Of a stretch of DNA of 64,000 bases, positions 46,201-52,868 are shown one piece after another. The stretch is taken from assembly GCA_000156295.1 (NCBI GenBank), contig DS999230.1, positions 62,001-126,000 on the forward strand, given 5' to 3'. The number at the start of each line of letters is the position of its first letter. Position 1 is the stretch's first letter. Both the position numbers and the translations under genes were made by a program. Under the pieces are notes generated by a model. The model did no database searches. It saw only the letters and a program-made list of their open reading frames with translations, and was not told where the DNA came from. The DNA comes from a marine gamma proteobacterium HTCC2148. GTDB taxonomy: Bacteria; Pseudomonadota; Gammaproteobacteria; Pseudomonadales; Halieaceae.

Positions 46201-46288
46201 CTCCCCCACCGCCGCCACAGCCGACGATCAAGGCCGTGAGTGCCGGCAGCACAAGCCCGTGCTGCAATCTCTTGAACAGTTTGTACAT
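43205..46288 (-). CDS. GH16 lipoprotein with beta-sandwich domain and three tandem repeats
   Basis: This exported protein of 1027 residues has a lipoprotein signal (Cys24 in LIVGC, then a Gly run). A GH16 catalytic domain follows (about 45-300), with GEVDIME giving Glu165 and Glu170 as nucleophile and acid/base. Next is a beta-sandwich domain (about 320-512) similar to the C-terminal domain of ExoP-type GH3 glucosidases (LLIKMDSGYP). Three tandem repeats of about 157 residues complete it (536-692, 705-861, 870-1026). Each repeat has GTW, GPEPGDGSWWAID, DTWLEPWQGVDAEQCG, FPHDG and GLPKAVN. GGAGATAATAA supports the start. It is probably a surface-bound laminarinase. Confidence 0.88.
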   Translation of the reverse strand: MYKLFKRLQHGLVLPALTALIVGCGGGGGGAESPKSPPFYPEPEDEWTMVWSDEFDGSSLDLSNWDIQEGDGSDYGIPGWGNNELQWYQAENISVVDGLMTISARTENVGGYPYTSARIRTFEKFDFTYGRIEARIQAAPGQGLWSAFWMLPTNSPYTTWAAQGEVDIMEVVNPATENERTFATVHYGFPWPLNQAAGGAPIPADDPSGEFNEYAVEWSNNELRWYVNGEHYQTVTKDTWYSYYYADQQTGYVNGAGAAPFDVDFHILLNLAVGGNLPGAPDAGSIPSDMVIDYVRVFSCSYDQDDGVGCNSNADRTLPTPDAQEPFEDSFDLYTDAAGTIPGRDGSERELAVNSFWNNEGSLVFSEVSSGDADRGTVIDVQTSNSGNISINPVDEDAVELYGMGNNPNFWELHAAELKFDIYVDSASTDSASSLLIKMDSGYPAVGFVDLKVADLPSDQWTTISVKLNDIIASRAEGLNPINTKKIVSLFVFEPTSSAHVQLDNIELACGHPTGCGIRAPGDDGGLPPDGGPPKWEGTWRIRAEAGSLRVGPEPGDGSWWAIDDAGVVDRACYYNDDYIFGTDGSFQNVLGEDTWLEPWQGVDAEQCGAPVFPHDGLTDDATWSYDEGAGTLTIDGYGAYAGLPKAVNGGELPAVAIPTSVTYNAVFGDSVSATLSIESGDGVWWTFELIKTENVEPPEGDPELAGTWRVAPEEGALGVGPEPGDGSWWAIDEAGLVARECYFDDDYVFGTDGTFQNVLGDDTWLEPWQGVDAEQCGTPEFPHDGMNDATWSYDEGDGTLTLDGFGAYLGLPKAVNDGELPAVPVPTSVTYTVTFEDNNTLLVNIEAGDGVWWSYKLVKVGDAPEPPPIQGTWAVASEAGSLAVGPEPGDGSWWAIDDAGLTARACYFDDAYAFNGDGTFNNILGDDTWLEPWQGVDAEQCGEPVFPHDGVTDTTWSYDEGAGTLTLDGFGSYLGLPKAVNDGELPAVSVPTSITYNIVFEDNNRTMIVSIEAGDGVFWTYKLVKN
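43208..43681 (-). repeat. GH16 tandem repeat unit 3
   Basis: This is the last of three similar units, encoding residues 870-1027. It keeps GPEPGDGSWWAID, DTWLEPWQGVDAEQCG and GLPKAVNDG and is similar to unit 2 at the DNA level as well. Confidence 0.8.
43706..44176 (-). repeat. GH16 tandem repeat unit 2
   Basis: This middle unit encodes residues 705-861. A short Pro/Glu-rich linker (GDAPEPPP) joins it to unit 3. Confidence 0.8.
44213..44683 (-). repeat. GH16 tandem repeat unit 1
   Basis: This first unit encodes residues 536-692, after a Gly/Pro/Asp-rich linker. It is the most divergent of the three (YNDDY in place of FDDDY, YGAYAGLPKAVNGG). Confidence 0.8.
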
Positions 46289-46325
46289 TTATTATCTCCG
46301 CTGTCGAACTGTTGACTATTCTCAC

Positions 46326-46336
46326 GATAACTTATC
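46326..46336. promoter_or_regulatory. Candidate operator GATAA-C-TTATC
   Basis: The bases GATAACTTATC form a perfect palindrome about one base centre off the candidate -10 box of the GH16 gene, a place that fits a repressor. The half-site recurs in the inverted repeat at 46388-46407. Confidence 0.35.
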
Positions 46337-46364
46337 CTATAAAACCCTCGTCGTTGTAAGTTAA
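46336..46364 (-). promoter_or_regulatory. Candidate promoter of the GH16 lipoprotein gene
   Basis: On the minus strand TTAACT (46364-46359) and TATAGG (46341-46336) are 17 bases apart, each with four of six consensus bases. This is about 50 bases before the start codon. Confidence 0.3.
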
Positions 46365-46387
46365 AAGCGACATAAAGGGCTATAGAT

Positions 46388-46407
46388 GGGATAAGATGGA
46401 TTATCCC
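46388..46407. promoter_or_regulatory. Candidate operator GGGATAA-N6-TTATCCC
   Basis: A perfect 7-base inverted repeat with a six-base spacer lies upstream of the candidate -35 box and shares GATAA/TTATC with the site at 46326. It could bind a dimeric regulator acting on both divergent genes. Confidence 0.4.
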
Positions 46408-46674
46408 TCGCCACAGCCGGGAGAGACAAACTTAGCGCGCCTCGTAGACGCGCAGCACTGACTCCTTCCCCTTAAATCAAAGCGTAATTGCCCTCGGCAA
46501 AAAATGAACACAGCTGTAGCCGAAGCTTCATACAAGGTAACGTAGTAAAAAAGAAGCCGACTTACCGCACCCCAAGTCCCTTTCAGCGTTTTGTGCGGAA
46601 TCTCGTCGTAAAACCTAAAGCAAAACCGTTTCATTTTGTTATTATCCGCGCCATTGCACTCAAGGAGCACTCCT

Positions 46675-47673
46675 ATGAACACACTTCTATTTCGTCTTCT
46701 GGCGGTTGCCACTGCTGTTTCGCTTCTTTCTGGCTGCTTCATACGAGTCAATACTGCCCCAGGCGGCGTCGTTGAAATTCAGTCCGGCAACTTCCCGACC
46801 TGTCAAAGCGATACTGAATGCGAAGACATTCCCGTGGTCGATTTTCTTTTTGACGAAACCTTTGTTGCTGTCGCGGACGAGGGCTACGACTTTGTGCGCT
46901 GGAAACAGGCTTCACTCCATTTCTACGGATGCTCTACCAACCCGGCGGCTCGGCTCTACACAGCCCCACTCGAAGACAGCACTCTCGCGGTTTTTTTGGA
47001 GAGAGAAGATGTAACCTTCTTGACCCCGGTATTCCGTTCCACGGGACCTGACGTGGACTACAGCTCTGGTTTCGAATGCAATGACATCACCAGCGAGGCC
47101 CTCGGGGACAACTGGGTGTCGTACGTTAATATATTTGAAGCCGACGGCTCCACCTATGTAGGGGGCTATGCGGTCGAAGGGGGAGCTCCCAACAGCGGAA
47201 ATATCAGTGCATTGACGCTGAACGAAGGCGGTACTGATCAGTTCTTGCGACAACTCAACGTTTTTAGCAATTATGACAGCGAGTACAACGGCCAGTTACA
47301 GCACGAAAGAGGTCAATTTGTAGAGGTAAACGTCTATCAGGAGTACCGCTTAGGCGCTGAGGCCGCTGGCACTTATGTCTTCACCTTTGATGCAAAGCTA
47401 CCTGGCGAGGGCGCCCTGACCGCCGCTTCTCAGGCTATTGCTTTTGCCAAGGTATTGGACCCGGAGAACGACTATCAACCAACAGAACCCCCTGTCACTA
47501 CAGACACCGGCACGCTGGGCACCACGTGGGAAACTCGCAGCATTGAAATTACATTGACCAGTGAAATGGCGGGCATGTTATTGCAGTTTGGATTCGCCAA
47601 TACGGCTACAAACTATGATCCCACCGGGATAATTTACGACAATGTTAGCTTCAAGATTGTTTCGGAAGGCTAA
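46675..47673 (+). CDS. Secreted lipoprotein, probable glycan-binding
   Basis: This lipoprotein of 332 residues has a signal ending in LLSGC (Cys about residue 20). After it comes a domain of about 95 residues with paired cysteines and YDFVRWKQA, reminiscent of InlB B-repeat-like modules. A jelly-roll domain like CBM4/9 follows (about 120-330), ending in GIIYDNVSFKIV. There is no catalytic motif. AAGGAG precedes the ATG at 46675. Divergent placement from a laminarinase and the absence of a SusD-like protein suggest a surface glucan-binding role. Function is inferred. Confidence 0.72.
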   Translation: MNTLLFRLLAVATAVSLLSGCFIRVNTAPGGVVEIQSGNFPTCQSDTECEDIPVVDFLFDETFVAVADEGYDFVRWKQASLHFYGCSTNPAARLYTAPLEDSTLAVFLEREDVTFLTPVFRSTGPDVDYSSGFECNDITSEALGDNWVSYVNIFEADGSTYVGGYAVEGGAPNSGNISALTLNEGGTDQFLRQLNVFSNYDSEYNGQLQHERGQFVEVNVYQEYRLGAEAAGTYVFTFDAKLPGEGALTAASQAIAFAKVLDPENDYQPTEPPVTTDTGTLGTTWETRSIEITLTSEMAGMLLQFGFANTATNYDPTGIIYDNVSFKIVSEG

Positions 47674-47687
47674 ATAGGCAGGATTGA

Positions 47688-47720
47688 AACGCCCCTACTG
47701 TTGATAACAGTAGGGGCGTT
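47688..47720. terminator. 15-bp perfect stem-loop between convergent genes
   Basis: Arms 47688-47702 and 47706-47720 are exact inverse complements around a three-base loop, 15 bases after the lipoprotein stop. There is only a short T-run, but the stem is strong and likely ends transcripts from one or both sides. Confidence 0.6.
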
Positions 47721-47829
47721 CACGTTAGCGCGGCGCGCTCAACGCTTTATTTTCCGCCAATCGCCCGCCTTTGCATCCGACTGCTAGCGCAACGCTGTGC
47801 TATCCCGTCACGAAAGATACTGCTTTACC

Positions 47830-50800
47830 TCAATCCCTTGCAGCCAGCAGCATGCTCGGTAAGAGCTCCAATTCAATGCGTTTTACGCGCCCATTCCTCG
47901 CAAACAAATCACTCGCGATCTGCTTGGGAATTTCAAGCTCCTGTAAATGCAGCGCCTCGTCATCAGCATCGATCAGAGTCAACGATGCTGCTGAATCAAC
48001 TAACCGATAGACAACGGGCACCTGCCAGCACGTAAATGCGAGCCCTCTTGCAGGCACCGCTATTTCCTGCCACGCGCCCTCAGTATCGAGATAGCGGAAG
48101 GTGGTATCTTGTGCAATAAACTCGACCTCGCGCAGCAGGGCCACATCAAACTGCACCCTCCCCTCGGAGATGCGCACCCCCAATTCTCCAAAGCGAGTCA
48201 GAATCTCTTCCTTCACCTGCCCTGTCATGCCAGGCTGCTGTGCGCCAAGGTGCGCTGGTGTGTGTGAGTAGGGATCCGCCGGGAAGGCACCATAATCAGC
48301 GGGCGTCTTGTTAAAACCTATCCCCTTGCGCACCCGATAATACAAATCTCCCAACGCCTTTACCGCCGCAGGATCTGCCTGTTGGTCATAGGCGCTGAAG
48401 AAATTTTCCTGAATAGCCAGCATCAGCTTGGAAATCATATGCCAGTAGATACTGCCCAAGCCCTCAAAGGCGAACATACCCCCCGAACGACCGGTGAACG
48501 CCCGATGGTGGAACACCCTCTCGTAAAGCTCCCTGATGCTCTCACGGCTTGCGGGCACTTGTTGTGGGTAGTCGGCCTCCAGGTCATCCAGCAACTCATC
48601 AAGCGCGTTGATGTTGACCAGCGTTGGACTGAAACGCAGTGACGCTTTACCATCCGGTTCTGCAATACGATAGTCGCCGCTCGTGAGCATCGTTTCCAAC
48701 AGGGCAGCAGCCTGCGCGTCTTCTCTAGGAAACAAATTCTTGTCCAGAAAACCGTCTACTTCCCTGTCGGGGTAGAGGAGAAACGAGTCTTCCCGGGCGG
48801 TATACATGGCGCTGTCGTAAAGCCGGTTCAGGACGTCAATCACCGCGACGGGATCCAGGGCACCAGAACTCAGAACGGCCACCTGCCCTTCCAACATGGG
48901 GTAGAGATGCTCGAACTGAATATCGCCCTGGCGCTGGTCTAGTAGGTTGTAGGCATGATAAAGGCCATCCTTGCGCAGGTTGTTTCTGATACTGCGGTCT
49001 ACGACCTGAAGTGACCGCTGCAGCAACTCGTCCACGGTTTGCGGCGAAACCCCGCGTGCGCCTGAAAAGCCCACCTGCTCGTAGACCTTCAAGCGATAGT
49101 CGCTATAGACCTCACCCATGCGAGTCAGCATCTGCTGCCGATCCGCAGACGAAAACGCCGATCCAGCGGTGTCCTGCAGCACAGCAACAGCGCCCTGCAA
49201 CCAGTCTGCCACCTCGTTCGACACCATGACATCGGACGCTTGCTGCGCAGTGATGCCCTGCATGAACAGCAGGTAGCGACGGAGATAATACAAGGTGACC
49301 ATGGAGAGCCCATTACCCACCAGTGCGTTGTTGGCGTCATTCCATTCTGGCCTCTGGGTGTTCAGCCATATGCCACCGTCAATCACCAGGTTGCTAACTT
49401 TTGTGAGCAGCGTAACCAATAGCTTTTCGAGCAGCGTGACCTGGTACACCTGCCCGGATGCATCCAACACCAACTTACCGTCTGCGCCCATCGTTTCTAC
49501 CCGGGACTCGATTGTGCGCGCCAGATCGGCATCAAAAACTACAGTACTTTTGGGGTCGGCCAGCAAATCCGCATAGGGCTTGATGCGGTAAGGCACATTG
49601 GCATAGCTGAACAAGGGCTTGTTGAGCAGCTCATTGAGACGATCGGGATGAAAGTTGCGCGACAATTCCAGCAGTTTCAGCAGGTAAATAATCTGGTGGT
49701 CGCCCCAGTAGCCAATGTAACTCCAGGGATCCTCCGGGTCCTCTACTTCCCAATCTATGCCCGCGCTGGTCATCCGATAGGGATTGAACCCATCCACCGT
49801 GGAGGCGTTAACAAACTTGGCGATAACATTTTCTGTGAATTCAGGATAACTGAACAACAGCGCTTCCCAATTCTGGAAAATGTCTCGCCAATTGCCCTGA
49901 TAAGTAAGCAACCGTTCGCCCTGCTCATCGCGCAAGCGGATCTCAAACAGATTCCAGGGCCGACTGGGGTCGCCATGCCGCCTGCCGAAGGTAATAGGCA
50001 GGTACTCCATCGTCAGACGCATCAATTGCGGTTGGTTCAGGGCGCTCACGCACTCCAACAGCTCACCAACGTCGATGTTTTGTGGGAGCCGCTCAAGAAA
50101 GGACCGATTTTGCTGGTAAACCTTCACATTAAAGTGCCGAACGTGCCCTTGCAGGTGCTTGGCAGACACCTGGTACTGCTCGTAGGGTATGCCTCCCCGG
50201 AAGACATTGTAGAGAACGTTAGCGTAATGGTGTGTGGTCACTATTTCTTCAGAGGTGCACTGGTAGGCATCAGCCGATGCCATAATTTTTGCCAGGCTAT
50301 CAGAGCCTGTGGCTACGTCCCGCGCCACTAAATTTGCAAGTGAATCCGGGTCAACTAACTCATTACGCAGCTGGGAGCACTCTGCCTGGCTAGACTCTGA
50401 GCCGATCACAAACTGCCAGTGGCTCGCACCGTCGCTAAGAAGATCAAGTTTGAAGTGTGCCAGGTAAGCGCCGCGGATACCGCGGATGGCCGGCTCCGTG
50501 CTAATCGGCTGACCTCGCTTAAACTGCTGAACTTGCGTTGCGCAAAGTAAAATACGAGGCTGTTCGCTGCCGAGGAAAAATACCGTATTGGCCCGCAGTG
50601 ACTCCTTGGGTTCAGCGCGGTCGCTGATACCGGAAAAAAGCGTATAAAAGGCCAGGCCGGTGGCGGCATCGAGCTGGCTGAGCTTGTAGGCATCTACAAG
50701 ATAGCTGGAATCAGTCTGTGTATGACGAGGCGTGCCCGCTGGCAGAATGTTCTGTATGCCATCGAGCACCTCAACATCGGTGGATGTTGCCCCCGTATTA

Positions 50801-51273
50801 TGCAGGGTACAGCTACGCACAAAGCCAAAGCGCTCGCTGGTCGCCCAGGTATAGCGAAAACATAGCGAAAGGTCGTTGTTGATCTCCTCGAACACCAGTT
50901 TATTGCCGAGTTGGTTTCGATACAGATTACGACGAATTGCGTAATCCGAGCCTTTTTCTGTGTTGAATGGTTCCCAAAGCTGTGTCGTCCCTTCATTAAC
51001 CACTCTCAACAGCGTTTTACAGCCGGTTTTTGCAGTGCTGTCGTAGATATTATCAACCGTGATATATGGAAATAACGCTGTTTCTGGCGAGATACGGCCC
51101 GCTGTCAAACCTCCATTTGAGGCGACAAACATCCAGTGATCGCTATCAGAGGCAAGGCTGATCAGAAACGGAGCCATATGGTCTACGTCATAGATCGCGT
51201 AATAACGCTCTCCATCGAGAGTGGTAAATTCGCCATTAGGGACAGCGTTATCGTTATGTTGACCTGGTGTCAT
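47830..51273 (-). CDS. GH149-like beta-1,3-oligoglucan phosphorylase
   Basis: This large protein of 1147 residues has the (alpha/alpha)6-barrel phosphorylase architecture of the GH94/GH149/GH161 group. It starts with a beta-sandwich domain (about 1-290), then has the helical barrel with the catalytic motif RPEWNDANNALVG; Asp646 there is the expected general acid. There is no signal peptide, so it works in the cytoplasm. Its size and the segment GLSMVTLYYLRRYL fit GH149, which phosphorolyses beta-1,3-oligoglucans to glucose 1-phosphate. GH161 is the alternative. I chose the ATG at 51273 over an extension to 51315. Confidence 0.78.
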   Translation of the reverse strand: MTPGQHNDNAVPNGEFTTLDGERYYAIYDVDHMAPFLISLASDSDHWMFVASNGGLTAGRISPETALFPYITVDNIYDSTAKTGCKTLLRVVNEGTTQLWEPFNTEKGSDYAIRRNLYRNQLGNKLVFEEINNDLSLCFRYTWATSERFGFVRSCTLHNTGATSTDVEVLDGIQNILPAGTPRHTQTDSSYLVDAYKLSQLDAATGLAFYTLFSGISDRAEPKESLRANTVFFLGSEQPRILLCATQVQQFKRGQPISTEPAIRGIRGAYLAHFKLDLLSDGASHWQFVIGSESSQAECSQLRNELVDPDSLANLVARDVATGSDSLAKIMASADAYQCTSEEIVTTHHYANVLYNVFRGGIPYEQYQVSAKHLQGHVRHFNVKVYQQNRSFLERLPQNIDVGELLECVSALNQPQLMRLTMEYLPITFGRRHGDPSRPWNLFEIRLRDEQGERLLTYQGNWRDIFQNWEALLFSYPEFTENVIAKFVNASTVDGFNPYRMTSAGIDWEVEDPEDPWSYIGYWGDHQIIYLLKLLELSRNFHPDRLNELLNKPLFSYANVPYRIKPYADLLADPKSTVVFDADLARTIESRVETMGADGKLVLDASGQVYQVTLLEKLLVTLLTKVSNLVIDGGIWLNTQRPEWNDANNALVGNGLSMVTLYYLRRYLLFMQGITAQQASDVMVSNEVADWLQGAVAVLQDTAGSAFSSADRQQMLTRMGEVYSDYRLKVYEQVGFSGARGVSPQTVDELLQRSLQVVDRSIRNNLRKDGLYHAYNLLDQRQGDIQFEHLYPMLEGQVAVLSSGALDPVAVIDVLNRLYDSAMYTAREDSFLLYPDREVDGFLDKNLFPREDAQAAALLETMLTSGDYRIAEPDGKASLRFSPTLVNINALDELLDDLEADYPQQVPASRESIRELYERVFHHRAFTGRSGGMFAFEGLGSIYWHMISKLMLAIQENFFSAYDQQADPAAVKALGDLYYRVRKGIGFNKTPADYGAFPADPYSHTPAHLGAQQPGMTGQVKEEILTRFGELGVRISEGRVQFDVALLREVEFIAQDTTFRYLDTEGAWQEIAVPARGLAFTCWQVPVVYRLVDSAASLTLIDADDEALHLQELEIPKQIASDLFARNGRVKRIELELLPSMLLAARD

Positions 51274-51719
51274 ATTTTTATTCTCTTGGTCTGCGCGGGC
51301 CTGAAAGGCCACCACTTTTACCCGTATTCAGCGACGGTATAGAGTACAGCAGTTGCTCTGGTGAACAATGAATGTGCGATAAGCCGGTTCGCCACTACGA
51401 CCAGACGGCGCTGGTGACTGTGTGGGCAGGTGCGGCACCAAAACGGGCACTACATCAAACCATGCAACCAGGCGCAGAAATACCATTATTGAAGCGGTGA
51501 TCTTGACGAATCGAACCCTGCTGTTCCTTACGCAAGGCCTATTACACCCTGCTTAATTCCTGTTGAACGCATCAATAGTCCGCCCTATCGAAAAACAACG
51601 GCCTATCGATGTCGATCATGTATGTTGACGCGAAGGTAGTTTCAGCAGGGATAGTAGTGCTGCCATGAGTTATTAATTTTGTTTCATCTGTCTACTTCCT
51701 CTTTTTGGAGCTCATAATA
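51274..51719. other. Intergenic region between divergent genes
   Basis: These 446 bases lie between the phosphorylase gene (minus) and the IPTL-CTERM-like gene (plus). A small palindrome GGCCTGAAAGGCC near 51299-51313 falls in the leader of the phosphorylase gene. I see no ORF, RNA gene or clear promoter. Confidence 0.4.
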
Positions 51720-52526
51720 ATGGAAAGATTCTCTCGCAATGCACTGACAAGGGCCGTCATAGGCGCTGTTGCCGTGTCAACACTAACCCTCGCAGCGGTG
51801 CCAGCAACCGCACAGGTCCCAACAAGCATCTTCAATAACGTTTCCAACCTTAATGCTGCAGGCGACGGCGCAGGCAACTATGTCTACTCTGAGGTCTATA
51901 CTGACCTGGGTCGTGGTGGTTTCTCGGGATCCGCTGGGTCCTGGACTCTCAGCCCGAACACAGGTTACTACGAGGATGTTTGCTTTGGGGCTGATCCAGA
52001 TGGACTTGCGTTCTGGTGTCAGGGTAGCGGCGATACTGGTAGCGGCAACAAGTGGATACAAGCAATCATGACTAGCGACGAAGCAGTGCCCATCGGCCCC
52101 GGCGGCACCTACACCTTCACTGCATGCTCAGACACTTCTGGTTTGAGCGCACCCTACGTTGTGACAGAATCGTTTATCAAAGTACTGACAGACGGAGCCG
52201 CTAACGGCGACAATATATACAACGTGATAGGCGAAGTTTATGGAGCGGGTTCAGGGTCCACCGACCTGAGCATCGAGGTGCTTGGCGATATCAATGTGAT
52301 TGTTCAAAAAGGCTTTACTTTTGAGGGTCCAAACGCCAATCCAGCAACCGCGGGCGACGCTGGCGCTGCGTCAGTCTCGGTTGGAGCGACTTGCCCCTCT
52401 GGGGGCGGTCGTTCAGGTGCGTCTGATCCTACAGCAGTACCTGTTCTTCCAATTTGGGGGATGGTTTTATTGACTGGCATTATGGGGCTCTTTGGTGCTC
52501 GTGCTGCGGGACGCAAGCGTAAGTAA
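51720..52526 (+). CDS. IPTL-CTERM-like sorted surface protein
   Basis: This protein of 268 residues has a signal peptide ending near ATAQ, a low-complexity beta-rich body with four or more cysteines, and a C-terminal tripartite signal: VPVLPIWG, a hydrophobic helix and the basic end GRKRK. This is the form of IPTL/PEP-CTERM sorting signals handled by exosortase-type systems. No sorting enzyme is encoded in the window. GGAG lies before the ATG at 51720, and a strong terminator follows the stop, so it is a single-gene unit. The function is unknown. Confidence 0.75.
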   Translation: MERFSRNALTRAVIGAVAVSTLTLAAVPATAQVPTSIFNNVSNLNAAGDGAGNYVYSEVYTDLGRGGFSGSAGSWTLSPNTGYYEDVCFGADPDGLAFWCQGSGDTGSGNKWIQAIMTSDEAVPIGPGGTYTFTACSDTSGLSAPYVVTESFIKVLTDGAANGDNIYNVIGEVYGAGSGSTDLSIEVLGDINVIVQKGFTFEGPNANPATAGDAGAASVSVGATCPSGGGRSGASDPTAVPVLPIWGMVLLTGIMGLFGARAAGRKRK

Positions 52527-52550
52527 ATAGCCGACCAAGTGTTTGAACAA

Positions 52551-52576
52551 AGGGCGCCATAGGCGCCCTTTTTTTT
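52551..52576 (+). terminator. Intrinsic terminator after the IPTL-CTERM-like gene
   Basis: AGGGCGCC and GGCGCCCT pair around the loop ATA and are followed by a run of Ts, 25 bases after the stop at 52526. Confidence 0.85.
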
Positions 52577-52868
52577 ATTTCCCTACAACATTTGCGCGCT
52601 AAACATGCCCCCACCCTGTCACCATGAGCTTCACGCAGCGCCTGGGACAAGAGGAATTGATTCAAAGGGTCGAGAGAAGATGCACTGCCCATATGATCAC
52701 CAGACCACTTCACCTTAATACCAGTCCACTTGGGCGTTTTTTAATGGTTCCGGCAATGCCATTGGCAGACCATAGGGTATTCGGGCAAGTGAACTCTATC
52801 CAGCATGAGCTGGCTACAATAATATTCGCCAAGCTCAGTCCCAGACAAGTCAGTGGAGACACCCCTTT
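52577..52868. other. Upstream region of the GH3 operon
   Basis: This stretch leads to the first GH3 gene and should hold the operon promoter. I see only A/T-rich patches (for example near 52730-52745) and a good ribosome binding site GGAGAC at the end. A frame of 95 codons through it has no family features and is taken as chance. Confidence 0.35.

Larger units (their letters stand above)
46289..46674. other. Divergent regulatory region of the GH16 and lipoprotein genes
   Basis: These 386 bases separate the GH16 lipoprotein gene (minus) from a binding lipoprotein gene (plus). They hold two inverted repeats with GATAA/TTATC half-sites and a candidate minus-strand promoter, listed separately. 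I see no ORF of note. Confidence 0.6.

Noticed and set aside
49648-50331. A 227-codon plus-strand frame opposite the phosphorylase gene
   Set aside because: Antisense shadow of a conserved enzyme gene; composition is not protein-like.
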